Of a stretch of DNA of 64,000 bases, positions 36,304-48,898 are shown piece after piece. Below the pieces are notes generated by a model. The model saw nothing but the letters and a program-made list of their open reading frames with translations. It was not told where the DNA came from and did no database searches. The stretch lies in NCBI RefSeq assembly GCF_023715105.1, contig NZ_JAMBNO010000004.1:155579-219578 (forward strand), read 5' to 3'. The DNA comes from Hydrogenophaga intermedia. GTDB taxonomy: Bacteria > Pseudomonadota > Gammaproteobacteria > Burkholderiales > Burkholderiaceae_C. Position 1 is the stretch's first letter. Each line of letters opens with the position of its first letter. The translations under genes were made by a program, and so were the position numbers.

Positions 36304-37094
36304 GCCGTCACCCCGCCCAGCCCGAAGGCAAACGAGTCCATCGACAGCACGCCATGCACGATGCCGCCTTCGAGCACGTGCACCGGCTGCGTGAGATCGG
36401 CTGCACCGGCCGCCACCAGCAGCGGCCAGAAGTGCTCCGCCGTCGGATGGGCGCGTTGCGCATGGGGCGCCTCGTCCAGCGTGCGCAGCAGGCGCGCGGC
36501 GTCGCCGCGCTCGACGGCTTCGCGAACCCAGGCTGCGAATTCGGCGGCATAGGCCTCTTCCCGGCCGTGCCCGCTGCGGAACTCGTACAGGTTGTGGGTG
36601 AGGCTGCCGGAGCCGACGATGAGCACGCCCTCGTCGGCCAGCGGTGCCAGCGCCTTGCCGAAGGCCCAGGCGCTGCGGGCGTCCAGCCGCGCGGGCAGAG
36701 AGACCTGAAACACGGGAATGTCAGCGTCGGGGTACAGGTGCATCAGGGGCACCCAGGCGCCGTGATCCAGCCCACGACCCTCGTCGGCGTGCGCGGCCAA
36801 GCCAGCTGCCTGGAGCAACTCGAGCGCGCGTTGCGCCATCGTGGCGTGGCCTTGCGCCGGGTAGTTCAGCCGATACAACTCGGGGGCGAAGCCCCCGAAG
36901 TCGTGGATCGTGGCGGGATGCGACGAAACGGCCACCCGCGGCGTGGGCGTCATCCAGTGCGGCGATACCACCAGCACGGCTTGCGGGCGCGGAAGTGCGC
37001 GGCCCAGGGCGGTCAGCGCCGGCCCTACACGCCCCGGGTCGAGAGCGAAGCTGGGCGCGCCATGCGATACGAACAAGGTGGGCAAACGTGACAT
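36300..37094 (-). CDS. ygiD: 4,5-DOPA-extradiol-dioxygenase-like (YgiD family)
   Basis: A 264-residue class III extradiol-type dioxygenase with non-haem metal ligands visible as SHGAP (His11), SPHWMT (His46) and GSGSLTHNLYEF (His), plus the family sequence DHGAWVPLMHLYPDADIPV. YgiD homologues cleave catechol rings such as DOPA. First gene of a three-gene operon with an esterase, and divergent from a LysR regulator across a strong palindrome. Confidence 0.92.
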   Translation of the reverse strand: MSRLPTLFVSHGAPSFALDPGRVGPALTALGRALPRPQAVLVVSPHWMTPTPRVAVSSHPATIHDFGGFAPELYRLNYPAQGHATMAQRALELLQAAGLAAHADEGRGLDHGAWVPLMHLYPDADIPVFQVSLPARLDARSAWAFGKALAPLADEGVLIVGSGSLTHNLYEFRSGHGREEAYAAEFAAWVREAVERGDAARLLRTLDEAPHAQRAHPTAEHFWPLLVAAGAADLTQPVHVLEGGIVHGVLSMDSFAFGLGGVTA

Positions 37095-37174
37095 GAGGGG
37101 GCTCCCATCGGGCAGTGGGTCCGTAGGCAGCGAACGGCCGGGACAGGGCTCACTTTAAAAGGCCTCGAAAAAGC

Positions 37175-37204
37175 GATAAATAGTCTTCACTTGAACTATT
37201 TATC
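37175..37204. promoter_or_regulatory. 30-bp palindromic operator between ygiD and LysR-type gene
   Basis: GATAAATAGT and its exact reverse complement ACTATTTATC are separated by 10 bp, an unusually AT-rich perfect dyad for this genome. It ends 23 bp before the regulator ATG and contains T-N11-A geometry typical of LysR sites. It probably controls the divergent ygiD operon and the regulator. Confidence 0.7.
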
Positions 37205-37227
37205 CCGGTAATCGGGACAATACGGGA

Positions 37228-38127
37228 ATGGACCGATTTCTGGAAATGCGTGCCTTCGTCACAGTCATCGACGCCGGCAGCTTCGTGCGGGCTGCCGACG
37301 CGTTGGATTTGTCCAAGACCGCGGTGTCCCGTCTGGTGAGTGACCTGGAAGCGAGGCTGGGCACCCGGCTGCTCCACCGAACCACGCGCCGGCTCTCGCT
37401 CACGCCGGAGGGTGAGGTGTTTCTGGAGCGATGCCGGTCATTGCTGGAGGGCGTGGAGTCGGCCGAGGCCGAACTGAGTACCCGAGCCGGGGAGGCTGTG
37501 GGACAGTTGCGCGTCAATGTGCCCGTGACCTTCGGTTTGCTGCACCTCGCACCGCTGTGGCCGGCTTTCATGGCGCTGCACCCCAGGGTGGTGCTGGACA
37601 TCACGCTGTCTGACCGCTTGGTGGATCTGGTGGACGAGGGCTACGACCTCGCGGTGCGCATCGCGCAACTGCAGACATCCTCGCTGGTGAGCCGGCAGCT
37701 CACCTCGACACGGTTGGTGCTGTGCGCGTCACCCGACTACCTGCGCCGGCATGGAACGCCGGCGCAGCCTTCCGACATCGCGCAGCATTCGGTCATCAGT
37801 TACACCCTGCTGGCCACGGGCGATCAGTGGGCGTTCCAGGGGCCGCAAGGCCCCGTGAGCGTGAAGGTGTCACCTCGCATGCGCACCAACAGCGGCGACA
37901 CCTGCTGCGCCGCGGCCTTGCAGCACCAGGGCATCGTGCTGCAGCCGACCTTCCTGGTCGGCCCGCACCTGGCCTCGGGGACGCTGGTCGAGATACTGCC
38001 CGCGTACCGCTCGCTCGATCTCGGCGTGCACGCGATCTACCCGACGCGCAAACACCTCACGCCCAAGGTGCGCGCGCTGATCGACTTCCTGGTGGATGCG
38101 TTTCGCATGCGCGCCTGGCCCGCGTGA
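37228..38127 (+). CDS. LysR-family transcriptional regulator (YhjC/AaeR-like group)
   Basis: A 299-residue LTTR. HTH about 5-65 (FVRAADALDLSKTAVSRLVSDLE; MDRFLEMRAFVTV start typical of the group), effector domain about 90-295. Divergent from the ygiD operon with a 30-bp palindrome between them, so it is probably the operon's regulator. Effector unknown, perhaps an aromatic compound. Confidence 0.92.
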   Translation: MDRFLEMRAFVTVIDAGSFVRAADALDLSKTAVSRLVSDLEARLGTRLLHRTTRRLSLTPEGEVFLERCRSLLEGVESAEAELSTRAGEAVGQLRVNVPVTFGLLHLAPLWPAFMALHPRVVLDITLSDRLVDLVDEGYDLAVRIAQLQTSSLVSRQLTSTRLVLCASPDYLRRHGTPAQPSDIAQHSVISYTLLATGDQWAFQGPQGPVSVKVSPRMRTNSGDTCCAAALQHQGIVLQPTFLVGPHLASGTLVEILPAYRSLDLGVHAIYPTRKHLTPKVRALIDFLVDAFRMRAWPA

Positions 38128-38211
38128 TGGCCCACGTGATGGCAGGGCATCACGCGGGACACAGGTTCGGCCAGTTCGGGCAGCCGTTCGAGGCGCCATG
38201 CAGCCTGGCGA

Positions 38212-38234
38212 GGCGGGGCTTTTGCAGCCCCGCC
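38212..38234. terminator. hairpin between convergent LysR and peroxiredoxin genes
   Basis: GGCGGGGCT, a 5-nt loop and AGCCCCGCC form a 9-bp stem 3 bp beyond the peroxiredoxin stop. There is no clear T run on either strand, so termination is plausible but not certain. Confidence 0.5.
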
Positions 38235-38237
38235 GGA

Positions 38238-38747
38238 TCAGAGCGCCTTGGCCTGCGCCAGCAGCGTACCGGCGTCGCTGACCTCGAACTTGCCCGGCGC
38301 TTCGATGTTGAGCGTCTTGACCACGCCGTCCTTCACCAGCATGGAGTAACGGTTGCTGCGCAACCCCATGCCACGGGCTGTGAGGTCCAGGGTGAGGCCG
38401 GTGGCCTTGGTGTAGTCGGCGCTGCCGTCACCCAGCATGCGCACGATGCCGGCGGACTTCTGCTCGCGCGCCCAGGCGCCCATCACGAACGCGTCGTTCA
38501 CGCTGACGCACCAGATCTCGTCCACCCCGGCCGCCTTGAAGTCGGCGGCATGCTGCACGAAACCAGGCACATGCTTTGCCGAGCAGGTGGGCGTGAAGGC
38601 ACCGGGCAGCGCAAAGATCGCAACCGTCTTGCCCGCGCTGGCCTTTTGCACATCCACCGGGTTGGGGCCGATGCTGCAACCGTTGCCCTCGACTTCGCTG
38701 TACTCCATCAGCGTACCCGCAGGCAGCTTGTCTCCGACCTTGATCAT
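38238..38747 (-). CDS. peroxiredoxin (Prx5-type)
   Basis: A 169-residue thiol peroxidase of the Prx5 group. The peroxidatic Cys is in PGAFTPTCSAKHVPGF, the resolving partner presumably glutathione or glutaredoxin, and the start MIKVGDKLP is typical. Monocistronic: it begins just past the terminator of the ribosomal-protein operon. AGGAGT precedes the ATG. Confidence 0.93.
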   Translation of the reverse strand: MIKVGDKLPAGTLMEYSEVEGNGCSIGPNPVDVQKASAGKTVAIFALPGAFTPTCSAKHVPGFVQHAADFKAAGVDEIWCVSVNDAFVMGAWAREQKSAGIVRMLGDGSADYTKATGLTLDLTARGMGLRSNRYSMLVKDGVVKTLNIEAPGKFEVSDAGTLLAQAKAL

Positions 38748-38778
38748 GGTGACTCCTCGTTGATTGGTGGCTGAAAAC

Positions 38779-38809
38779 AAAAAAGCGACCGGATTGTCGG
38801 TCGCTTTTT
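38779..38809. terminator. bidirectional terminator ending the str-S10 operon
   Basis: AGCGACCG, a 6-nt loop and CGGTCGCT form an 8-bp stem with A runs on one side and T runs on the other, so it has a U tract on either strand. It lies 32 bp after the rpsQ stop and marks the end of the ribosomal-protein transcript. Confidence 0.85.
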
Positions 38810-38840
38810 CGGGGCGCGCTGCGCAAGGTCTGAAAGGGTC

Positions 38841-39110
38841 TCAGACGATGGCGGCCTTTTGCACCAGGCGGCTGGCCACCCAGTTCTTGCTCTTGGAGAT
38901 AGGACGGCTCTCGGTGATCTCGATCAGATCGCCCAGCTTGTACTCGCCGTTCTCGTCGTGCGCGTGGTACTTGCTGGACTTGATCACGATCTTGTCGTAG
39001 ATCGGGTGCTTCACGCGGCGCTCGACCAGGACCGTGACGGTCTTGGCGCGCTTGTCGCTCACCACCTTGCCGACCAGGGTGCGCTTGAGTGCGGTTTTGG
39101 CTTCGGTCAT
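38841..39110 (-). CDS. rpsQ: 30S ribosomal protein S17
   Basis: 89 residues. Binds the 5' domain of 16S rRNA. Contains the family pattern [15 protein letters not shown] and [11 protein letters not shown] start. It is the last gene of this operon: rplN and the spc genes do not follow; a terminator does. Confidence 0.97.
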   Translation of the reverse strand: MTEAKTALKRTLVGKVVSDKRAKTVTVLVERRVKHPIYDKIVIKSSKYHAHDENGEYKLGDLIEITESRPISKSKNWVASRLVQKAAIV

Positions 39111-39120
39111 GGTTGGCTCC

Positions 39121-39321
39121 TTACTTGGCGGCTGCGCGCTGCTTCTCGGCCAGGATGGTCTTGGCACGAGCAATGGCGCGGCGGGTGTCGCCCAGCGTGG
39201 CGGTGTTGTTGAGTTGTTGCGTGGCCTTCTGCATGCGAAGACCAAAATGGGCCTTCTGCAGCGATTTCACTTCGGCTTCGAGGCCGGCCACATCCTTCTG
39301 GCGCAGTTCAGCAGATTTCAT
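39121..39321 (-). CDS. rpmC: 50S ribosomal protein L29
   Basis: 66 residues, two helices, family sequence [14 protein letters not shown] and [10 protein letters not shown]. It sits at the exit tunnel of the large subunit and lies between rplP and rpsQ as in the canonical S10 order. Confidence 0.97.
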   Translation of the reverse strand: MKSAELRQKDVAGLEAEVKSLQKAHFGLRMQKATQQLNNTATLGDTRRAIARAKTILAEKQRAAAK

Positions 39322-39337
39322 TGTGTGTTCTCCTGAA

Positions 39338-39754
39338 TCACTGACCCAGCAGGCGCGTCACGAACGTGGTGCGCAGCGGAAGTTTGGCGGCGGCCAGGGC
39401 AAAGGCCTCGCGGGCCAGTTGCTCGGGCACGCCCACGATTTCGTACAGCACCTTGCCGGGCTGGATTTCGGCCACGTAGTACTCGACCGAACCCTTGCCG
39501 TTGCCCATGCGGACCTCGGCAGGTTTCTGCGAGATCGGCTTGTCGGGGAACACGCGGATCCAGATGCGGCCGCCACGCTTGACGTGACGGGAGATCGCGC
39601 GACGCGCGGCCTCGATCTGGCGGGCCGTCAGGCGGCCGCGGTCGGTGGACTTCAGGCCGAAGTCGCCAAAGGCCACGGTCGCGCCACTGGTGGCGACACC
39701 GGTGTTACGGCCCTTGTGCTCCTTGCGGTACTTGCGACGAGCGGGTTGCAACAT
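39338..39754 (-). CDS. rplP: 50S ribosomal protein L16
   Basis: 138 residues beginning [17 protein letters not shown], a conserved start; contains the [15 protein letters not shown] segment and [10 protein letters not shown]. Central protuberance/A-site protein. The length equals the family norm. The gene is 3 bp after rpsC. Confidence 0.98.
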   Translation of the reverse strand: MLQPARRKYRKEHKGRNTGVATSGATVAFGDFGLKSTDRGRLTARQIEAARRAISRHVKRGGRIWIRVFPDKPISQKPAEVRMGNGKGSVEYYVAEIQPGKVLYEIVGVPEQLAREAFALAAAKLPLRTTFVTRLLGQ

Positions 39755-39756
39755 GT

Positions 39757-40635
39757 TTATTCTCCTTTGCCGTCCGCAGCTGCAGGTGCGGGAGCGTCTT
39801 TGCGAACGCGCTTAACGGCGGGTTTGGAATCACCACCCGTGGCTTCGGCGGGCTTGTCGCTGCCGTCGGCCGGTGCGGTGTTGGTGCCACGGCGCACGGC
39901 AGCACGGGCGGCAGGGCCGGCCGGGCGCTCGGTGCGCTCACGGCGCGGGCCACGCGGGCGGCGCTCTTCTTCGGCACGCGGCTCGGCGGCCACGGGCGCA
40001 TCGTTGCGGCCCAGGGTGTCGCCCTTGTAGACCCAGACCTTGACGCCGATGACGCCGTAGGTGGTCTTGGCTTCCGAGGTGCCGTAGTCGATGTCGGCGC
40101 GCAGGGTGTGCAGCGGCACACGGCCCTCGCGGTACCACTCGGTGCGGGCGATCTCGATGCCGTTCAGACGACCGGCGCTCATGATCTTGATGCCCTGGGC
40201 ACCGAGGCGCATCGCGTTCTGCATCGCGCGCTTCATGGCGCGGCGGAACATGATGCGCTTCTCGAGCTGCTGCGTGATCGAGTCGGCGATCAGCTTGGCA
40301 TCGATCTCGGGCTTGCGCACTTCCTCGATGTTGACGGCCACCGGCACGCCCAGTTTGGCGGCCAGGTCCTTCTTCAGCTTCTCGATGTCCTCGCCCTTCT
40401 TGCCGATCACCACGCCCGGACGCGCCGAGTAGATGGTGATGCGGGCGTTCTTGGCGGGGCGCTCGATGACCACGCGCGAGACGGCGGCGTTCTTCAGCTT
40501 GCCCTTGAGGTACTCACGCACCTTGATGTCTTCGGCCAGCATGCCCGCGAAGTCGCGGTTGCTGGCGTACCAACGGCTGGCCCAGTTGCGCGAGACGGCC
40601 AGGCGGAAGCCGGTCGGGTTGATTTTTTGTCCCAT
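39757..40635 (-). CDS. rpsC: 30S ribosomal protein S3 with long C-terminal tail
   Basis: 292 residues. The S3 core ([18 protein letters not shown] start, KH domain with [15 protein letters not shown]) occupies about 1-215. About 75 further residues form a basic, Ala/Pro/Arg/Lys-rich tail ([16 protein letters not shown]) not present in the 233-residue E. coli protein. Such tails are common in this bacterial family. S3 lines the mRNA entry channel; the tail is probably disordered. Confidence 0.97.
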   Translation of the reverse strand: MGQKINPTGFRLAVSRNWASRWYASNRDFAGMLAEDIKVREYLKGKLKNAAVSRVVIERPAKNARITIYSARPGVVIGKKGEDIEKLKKDLAAKLGVPVAVNIEEVRKPEIDAKLIADSITQQLEKRIMFRRAMKRAMQNAMRLGAQGIKIMSAGRLNGIEIARTEWYREGRVPLHTLRADIDYGTSEAKTTYGVIGVKVWVYKGDTLGRNDAPVAAEPRAEEERRPRGPRRERTERPAGPAARAAVRRGTNTAPADGSDKPAEATGGDSKPAVKRVRKDAPAPAAADGKGE

Positions 40636-40648
40636 GTTCCTGTGCCTC

Positions 40649-40984
40649 TCAGTTGCCGACCGTCACGTAGATGTGACACGTGGGTTTGCTGATGCGGTTG
40701 CCACGGCCTTTGGCGCGGGCTTCGAAACGCTTGAGCGTCGTGCCTTGTTCGACGTAGATCGTCTTCACGCGCAGTTCGTCGATGTCGGCACCGTCGTTGT
40801 GCTCGGCATTGGCGATCGCGGACTCCAGGGCCTTCTTCACGATGCCTGCGGCCTTCTTCTGGGTGAAGGTCAGGATGTTGAGAGCCTGATCGACCTTCTT
40901 GCCACGAATCAGGTCGGCCACGAGGCGGCCTTTGTCCACCGACAGGCGCACGCCACGGACGACAGAGCGGGTTTCCGTACTCAT
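40649..40984 (-). CDS. rplV: 50S ribosomal protein L22
   Basis: 111 residues; family elements [18 protein letters not shown] and the C-terminal beta-hairpin [14 protein letters not shown] that reaches into the peptide exit tunnel. Normal length and position. Confidence 0.98.
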   Translation of the reverse strand: MSTETRSVVRGVRLSVDKGRLVADLIRGKKVDQALNILTFTQKKAAGIVKKALESAIANAEHNDGADIDELRVKTIYVEQGTTLKRFEARAKGRGNRISKPTCHIYVTVGN

Positions 40985-40993
40985 GGTGTTTCC

Positions 40994-41269
40994 TTACTTC
41001 TTGGCTTTCTTGTCACCCGGATGGCCCTTGAAGGTGCGCGTCAGGGAGAACTCGCCGAGTTTGTGACCGACCATCTGGTCGGTGATGTACACCGGCACGT
41101 GCTGCTTGCCGTTGTGCACGGCGATCGTCAGGCCGATGAACTCGGGCAGGACCATCGAGCGGCGCGACCAGGTCTTGACCGGCTTCTTGTCCTTGTTGGC
41201 CTGGGCCTTCTCGACCTTGGCCATCAGGTGGTGGTCCACGAAGGGACCTTTTTTGAGCGAACGAGTCAT
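40994..41269 (-). CDS. rpsS: 30S ribosomal protein S19
   Basis: 91 residues, [15 protein letters not shown] start and [17 protein letters not shown]-terminal core. Small-subunit head protein in canonical position between rplB and rplV. Confidence 0.98.
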   Translation of the reverse strand: MTRSLKKGPFVDHHLMAKVEKAQANKDKKPVKTWSRRSMVLPEFIGLTIAVHNGKQHVPVYITDQMVGHKLGEFSLTRTFKGHPGDKKAKK

Positions 41270-41281
41270 GTGGTCAACCCC

Positions 41282-42106
41282 TTACTTCTTGCGACGCGAG
41301 ACGATCATCGACTGCGTGCGGCGGTTGTTGCGGGTACGGTAACCCTTGGTGAGGTTGCCCCACGGATCCACCGGTGCGCGGCCTTCGCCGGTCTTGCCCT
41401 CACCACCACCGTGCGGGTGGTCGATCGGGTTCATCGCGGTACCGCGAACGGTCGGGCGAATGCCCATGTGACGCTTCACACCGGCCTTGCCGATCTGGCG
41501 CAGGCTGTGCTCGGTGTTGGACACCTCGCCGATGGTGGCGCGGCAGTCCACGTGGATCTTGCGCACCTCGCCCGAGCGCATGCGCACCTGGGCGTAGATG
41601 CCTTCGCGGGCCAGCAGCACGGCCGAGGCACCGGCCGAGCGCGCGATCTGCGCGCCCTTGCCAACCTGCAGCTCGATGCAGTGGATCGTCGAACCGACGG
41701 GGATGTTGCGGATCGGCAGCGTGTTGCCCACACGGATGGGCGACTCCGAACCCGACAGCAGGGTCGCACCGACTTCAACGCCACGCGGGGCGATGATGTA
41801 GCGGCGCTCGCCATCGGCGTAGCACAGCAGCGCAATGTGCGCCGTGCGGTTCGGGTCGTACTCGATGCGCTCGACCTTGGCCGGAATGTTGTCCTTGTTG
41901 CGACGGAAGTCGACCACGCGGTAGTGGTGCTTGGCACCGCCGCCCTTGTGGCGCGTGGTGATGTGGCCGTTGTTGTTGCGGCCCGACTTCTGGTGCTGGG
42001 GTTCCAGCAGCGGCGCGAAGCCCGCACCCTTGTGCAGGGTTTCGCGCGTGACCTTCACCATGCCGCGACGGCCTGGTGAAGTCGGTTTCATCTTGATCAC
42101 AGCCAT
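41282..42106 (-). CDS. rplB: 50S ribosomal protein L2
   Basis: 274 residues. The conserved C-terminal [14 protein letters not shown] with its invariant His, needed for peptidyl-transferase centre assembly, is present. The N-terminus [19 protein letters not shown] is typical. Confidence 0.98.
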   Translation of the reverse strand: MAVIKMKPTSPGRRGMVKVTRETLHKGAGFAPLLEPQHQKSGRNNNGHITTRHKGGGAKHHYRVVDFRRNKDNIPAKVERIEYDPNRTAHIALLCYADGERRYIIAPRGVEVGATLLSGSESPIRVGNTLPIRNIPVGSTIHCIELQVGKGAQIARSAGASAVLLAREGIYAQVRMRSGEVRKIHVDCRATIGEVSNTEHSLRQIGKAGVKRHMGIRPTVRGTAMNPIDHPHGGGEGKTGEGRAPVDPWGNLTKGYRTRNNRRTQSMIVSRRKK

Positions 42107-42108
42107 GA

Positions 42109-42423
42109 TTACGCGGCCTCCCCACCGAAGTTGAGTTCCTGGCCCGGCATCAGCGTCACGTAGGCCTTGCGAACGTGGTCGCGGCGGCCGACGGTCTTGC
42201 CGAAGCGCTTGGTCTTGCCCTTCTGGTTCACGACCGACACGCCCTTGACCTGCACCTTGAACATCAGCTCAACGGCGGCCTTGATCTCGGGCTTGGTGGC
42301 GTCGCGCAGCACCTTGAACAGCACGGCATTGGATTTTTCGGCAGCCATGGTGGCCTTCTCGGACACGATCGGTGCCACGAGGACCTGCATCAGGCGACCT
42401 TCGTCGAATTGGATGGCGCTCAT
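42109..42423 (-). CDS. rplW: 50S ribosomal protein L23
   Basis: 104 residues; [16 protein letters not shown] and the basic loop [20 protein letters not shown] match the family. It is a docking site for trigger factor and SRP at the exit tunnel. The start overlaps the rplD stop by ATGA. Confidence 0.97.
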   Translation of the reverse strand: MSAIQFDEGRLMQVLVAPIVSEKATMAAEKSNAVLFKVLRDATKPEIKAAVELMFKVQVKGVSVVNQKGKTKRFGKTVGRRDHVRKAYVTLMPGQELNFGGEAA

Positions 42424-43043
42424 GCGAACATCTCCTTGAGCTGGTCGATCGCCGCCTTGGTGACGATCACTTGCTTGTAATGCACCAGCGACAACGGGTC
42501 GGCGTAACGCGGCTCGACCACGAGCACGTTCACCAGGTTGCGCGAGGCCAGGTACAGGTTCTCATCGACCTCGTCGGCGATCACGAGGATCGACGACTTG
42601 AGATTCATCGCCTTGAACTTGTCGGCCAGCTGTTTGGTCTTGGGCGAATCGACCTTCATCGACTCGACCACCGACAGGCGGCCTTCACGCACCAGCTGCG
42701 AGAAGATGGACGCCATGCCGGCGCGGTACATCTTCTTGTTGATCTTCTGGGTGAAGTTTTCGTCCGGGCTGTTCGGGAAGATGCGACCGCCCCCGCGCCA
42801 CAGAGGCGAGGACGTCATACCGGCGCGAGCGCGACCGGTGCCCTTCTGTTTGAACGGCTTCTTGGTCGAGTGCTTGACCATCTGACGGTCTTTTTGTGCA
42901 CGCGTACCTTGACGGGCGTTCGCCTGATAAGCCACCACGAGTTGGTGGATCAGGGCTTCGTTGTAATCGCGACCGAAGACGGTCTCGGGCACATCCAGCT
43001 TGGACGCGGCCTGACCCTGGTCATTGAGGAGTTCGACTTGCAT
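42420..43043 (-). CDS. rplD: 50S ribosomal protein L4
   Basis: 207 residues; the internal loop ([20 protein letters not shown]) that constricts the exit tunnel is present. In enterobacteria L4 represses its own operon; whether it does so here is unknown. The start shares one base with the rplC stop (TGATG). Confidence 0.97.
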   Translation of the reverse strand: MQVELLNDQGQAASKLDVPETVFGRDYNEALIHQLVVAYQANARQGTRAQKDRQMVKHSTKKPFKQKGTGRARAGMTSSPLWRGGGRIFPNSPDENFTQKINKKMYRAGMASIFSQLVREGRLSVVESMKVDSPKTKQLADKFKAMNLKSSILVIADEVDENLYLASRNLVNVLVVEPRYADPLSLVHYKQVIVTKAAIDQLKEMFA

Positions 43044-43717
43044 CAGTTCGCTCCTTTGGCGGCCGCAGCCTTGATGGCGGGACGCACCGTGACAAAGCCA
43101 CCCTTGGAGCCCGGAACGGCACCCTTGATGAGCAGCAGTTGACGCGCCTCGTCCACGCGAACGATGTCGAGGTTCTGGGTGGTGACGGTCTCGTCGCCCA
43201 TGTGCCCGGTCATTTTCTTGCCCGGGAACACACGGCCCGGATCCTGGGCCATGGAGATCGAGCCCGGCACGTTGTGCGAACGGCTGTTGCCGTGCGAAGC
43301 GCGCTGCGACGCGAAGTTGTGGCGCTTGATGGTGCCGGCGAAGCCCTTGCCGATCGAGGTGCCCTGCACATCGACCTTCTGGCCAGCGGCAAACAGCGCA
43401 TTGGCCGCCACGACGGCACCCGGCTGATACTGGGCAGCCACGTCGGCGGTGACGCGGAATTCCTGGATGATTTCACCGGCTTCGACGCCGGCCTTGGCCA
43501 GGTGACCGGCCACCGGCTTGGTGACACGGGAGGCACGACGCTTGCCGAAGGTGACTTGCAGCGCGTCGTAACCGTCGCTGGCCTGGGTTTTGACCTGGGT
43601 GACGCGGTTGTTCGACACGTCGATCACCGTGACGGGCACGGCGTCCCCGTCGTCGGTGAACAGGCGCATCATGCCCACCTTGCGGCCCAACAACCCGAGG
43701 GAGTTGCTCAGACTCAT
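43043..43717 (-). CDS. rplC: 50S ribosomal protein L3
   Basis: 224 residues; [17 protein letters not shown] start and [22 protein letters not shown] loop (here [19 protein letters not shown]) near the peptidyl-transferase centre. The ATG at 43717 has GGAGAAA upstream; an earlier in-frame start would add only eight residues. It is preceded by an unusual 201-bp hairpin-rich spacer. Confidence 0.97.
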   Translation of the reverse strand: MSLSNSLGLLGRKVGMMRLFTDDGDAVPVTVIDVSNNRVTQVKTQASDGYDALQVTFGKRRASRVTKPVAGHLAKAGVEAGEIIQEFRVTADVAAQYQPGAVVAANALFAAGQKVDVQGTSIGKGFAGTIKRHNFASQRASHGNSRSHNVPGSISMAQDPGRVFPGKKMTGHMGDETVTTQNLDIVRVDEARQLLLIKGAVPGSKGGFVTVRPAIKAAAAKGAN

Positions 43718-43824
43718 TGTTTTCTCCGTTCCCGACTGCAATTGGCCGGGGCTGATGGTGCGAAACCGGGGTCTCGCGCTACGGGCCTTTGCCGATCCAG
43801 GGATCGGCTGGCACCACGAAATCT

Positions 43825-43902
43825 CCGGCCAGAAGCCGGAAAGCCCGCCAGTATATCCGGCGGGCTTCTTTGCTGCAAGCGCCGCCGGGCAAATGCCCGG
43901 CG
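43825..43902. promoter_or_regulatory. three hairpins in the rpsJ-rplC spacer
   Basis: The 201-bp spacer holds CCGGC/GCCGG (43825-43839), AAGCCCGCC/GGCGGGCTT with a 9-nt loop (43841-43867) and CGCCGGGC-AAAT-GCCCGGCG (43883-43902). No U run follows on the minus strand, so these are not good terminators. They may form a leader for autogenous control, or an RNA-processing site. Confidence 0.45.
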
Positions 43903-43918
43903 AAGCGGCCGGCGGGCC

Positions 43919-44236
43919 TTATTGCAGCTTGATCTCCACGTCCACGCCCGCGGGCAGGTCGAGCTTCATGAGCGCGTCGACCGTCTTGTCGGTCGGGTCG
44001 ACGATGTCCATGAGGCGCTGGTGGGTGCGGATCTCGAACTGGTCGCGGCTGGTCTTGTTGACGTGCGGCGAGCGCAGGATGTCGAAACGCTTCATGCGCG
44101 TGGGCAGGGGCACGGGGCCCTTGACGATGGCACCGGTGCGCTTGGCGGTCTCGACGATCTCGGCAGCGGAGGTGTCGATCAGCTTGTAGTCAAACGCCTT
44201 GAGGCGGATGCGGATCTTCTGTTTGGTGGCAGCCAT
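43919..44236 (-). CDS. rpsJ: 30S ribosomal protein S10
   Basis: 105 residues; [16 protein letters not shown] and the [19 protein letters not shown] loop identify S10, which also acts as NusE in antitermination. It lies 11 bp after tuf. Confidence 0.98.
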   Translation of the reverse strand: MAATKQKIRIRLKAFDYKLIDTSAAEIVETAKRTGAIVKGPVPLPTRMKRFDILRSPHVNKTSRDQFEIRTHQRLMDIVDPTDKTVDALMKLDLPAGVDVEIKLQ

Positions 44237-44247
44237 GAAACCGCTCC

Positions 44248-45438
<1,191 letters not shown>

Positions 45439-45584
45439 GTCGATTCCTTCAAAAAGAACAACGCCCGTGTTGCGGTTTTAGGTCTGCACGCTGCTGCTGG
45501 ATCACCCCGCACGGGCACAGGGCGGCGCGGCGTCGCAGACCGACTGAAAACAAGGGCCACTCCGCAGGGAGCGGCCCGCTGAAC

Positions 45585-47687
<2,103 letters not shown>

Positions 47688-47777
47688 GGAAATACTCCGG
47701 AAAGGGTTCGAGCCCGCCACCCCGGATGGGGGCTTGCGGGCTCTCGGGTCAGGTTGATCGGAAGGGGTTCGTCCGGA

Positions 47778-48248
47778 TCAGAAGCGGAAGTGGCTGAAGG
47801 CCTTGTTGGCCTCGGCCATGCGGTGCACCTCGTCGCGGCGCTTCATGGCGCCGCCGCGGCCTTCGGTGGCCTCGATCAGTTCGTTGGCCAGGCGCATGGC
47901 CATGGACTTCTCGCTGCGCTTCTTGGCCGCCTCCTTGATCCAGCGCATGGAGAGCGCCAGACGACGGACGGGGCGCACTTCCACGGGCACCTGGTAGTTG
48001 GCGCCACCCACACGGCGGCTCTTGACTTCCACCATGGGTTTGACGTTGTTGATGGCCGTCGAGAAGATTTCCAGCGGGTCCTTGCCCGACTTCTTCTCGA
48101 TCTGCTCGAACGCACCATAGATGATGCGCTCGGCCACGGCCTTTTTGCCGCCTTGCATGATCACGTTCATGAACTTGGCGACTTCGACGTTGCCGAACTT
48201 GGGATCCGGCAGGATTTCACGTTTAGGGACTTCGCGACGACGGGGCAT
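47778..48248 (-). CDS. rpsG: 30S ribosomal protein S7
   Basis: 156 residues with the [19 protein letters not shown] start typical of the family and C-terminal [13 protein letters not shown]. It nucleates 30S head assembly. The 155-bp gap from rpsL contains no evident gene and may host S7-dependent control as in E. coli, which I cannot verify. Confidence 0.98.
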   Translation of the reverse strand: MPRRREVPKREILPDPKFGNVEVAKFMNVIMQGGKKAVAERIIYGAFEQIEKKSGKDPLEIFSTAINNVKPMVEVKSRRVGGANYQVPVEVRPVRRLALSMRWIKEAAKKRSEKSMAMRLANELIEATEGRGGAMKRRDEVHRMAEANKAFSHFRF

Positions 48249-48403
48249 GATTCACCTCTTGCTTCAGTTGATGTCCGGACGTCCTGTCTGATCCGAACAC
48301 CCCGCAGACCCATCGGGAGCCTGCACTTACTCGGCCTTTGTTCAAGGCCACTACGCCGTTCCAGCTCGTCAAAACCGGGCGGCACCGAAATTCAGAAAAC
48401 CGG

Positions 48404-48781
48404 TCAGGCCTTCTTGGGACGCTTGGCGCCGTACTTGGAACGCGCCTGCTTGCGGTCTTTCACGCCTTGCAGGTCGAGCGAGCCACGCACGATGTGGTAG
48501 CGAACACCCGGCAGATCCTTGACACGACCGCCGCGAACCAGCACCACGCTGTGTTCCTGCAGGTTGTGGCCTTCACCGCCAATGTAGGAAATGACTTCAA
48601 AGCCGTTGGTCAGGCGGACCTTGGCGACCTTGCGAAGGGCCGAGTTCGGCTTCTTCGGCGTCGTGGTGTACACACGGGTGCACACGCCGCGGCGCTGCGG
48701 CGAGTTTTCCATGGCCGGGCTCTTGGATTTGGTCTTTTCGACCTCCCGGCCTTGGCGCACGAGTTGGTTGATGGTTGGCAT
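48404..48781 (-). CDS. rpsL: 30S ribosomal protein S12
   Basis: 125 residues with the decoding-centre loops [12 protein letters not shown] and [13 protein letters not shown]. The streptomycin-relevant lysine in TTPKKPNS is wild type. First gene of the cluster; no rpoBC or rplL precede it. Confidence 0.98.
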   Translation of the reverse strand: MPTINQLVRQGREVEKTKSKSPAMENSPQRRGVCTRVYTTTPKKPNSALRKVAKVRLTNGFEVISYIGGEGHNLQEHSVVLVRGGRVKDLPGVRYHIVRGSLDLQGVKDRKQARSKYGAKRPKKA

Positions 48782-48843
48782 TGAAAACGTCCCTAAACGT
48801 TTGAAAATAGCAAAGCCTTCCGGAAAATTCCGAAAAGCCCGCT

Positions 48844-48873
48844 AGTGTAGCACTGGCGCGGCGGCGGCGCCAA
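48844..48873 (-). promoter_or_regulatory. candidate sigma-70 promoter of the str-S10 operon
   Basis: On the minus strand TTGGCG (48873-48868), 18 nt, then TACACT (48849-48844) preceded by TG one base upstream (extended -10). It lies about 63 bp before the rpsL ATG, in the gap after the D-Ala carboxypeptidase gene. Confidence 0.55.
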
Positions 48874-48898
48874 GCCGCGCAAGCGGCTCAGCACCCGC

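Noticed and set aside
43841..43867. Rho-independent terminator after rpsJ
   Set aside because: The stem is strong but is followed on the transcribed strand by TTCCGG rather than a U run, and rplC must be expressed from the same or an internal transcript.
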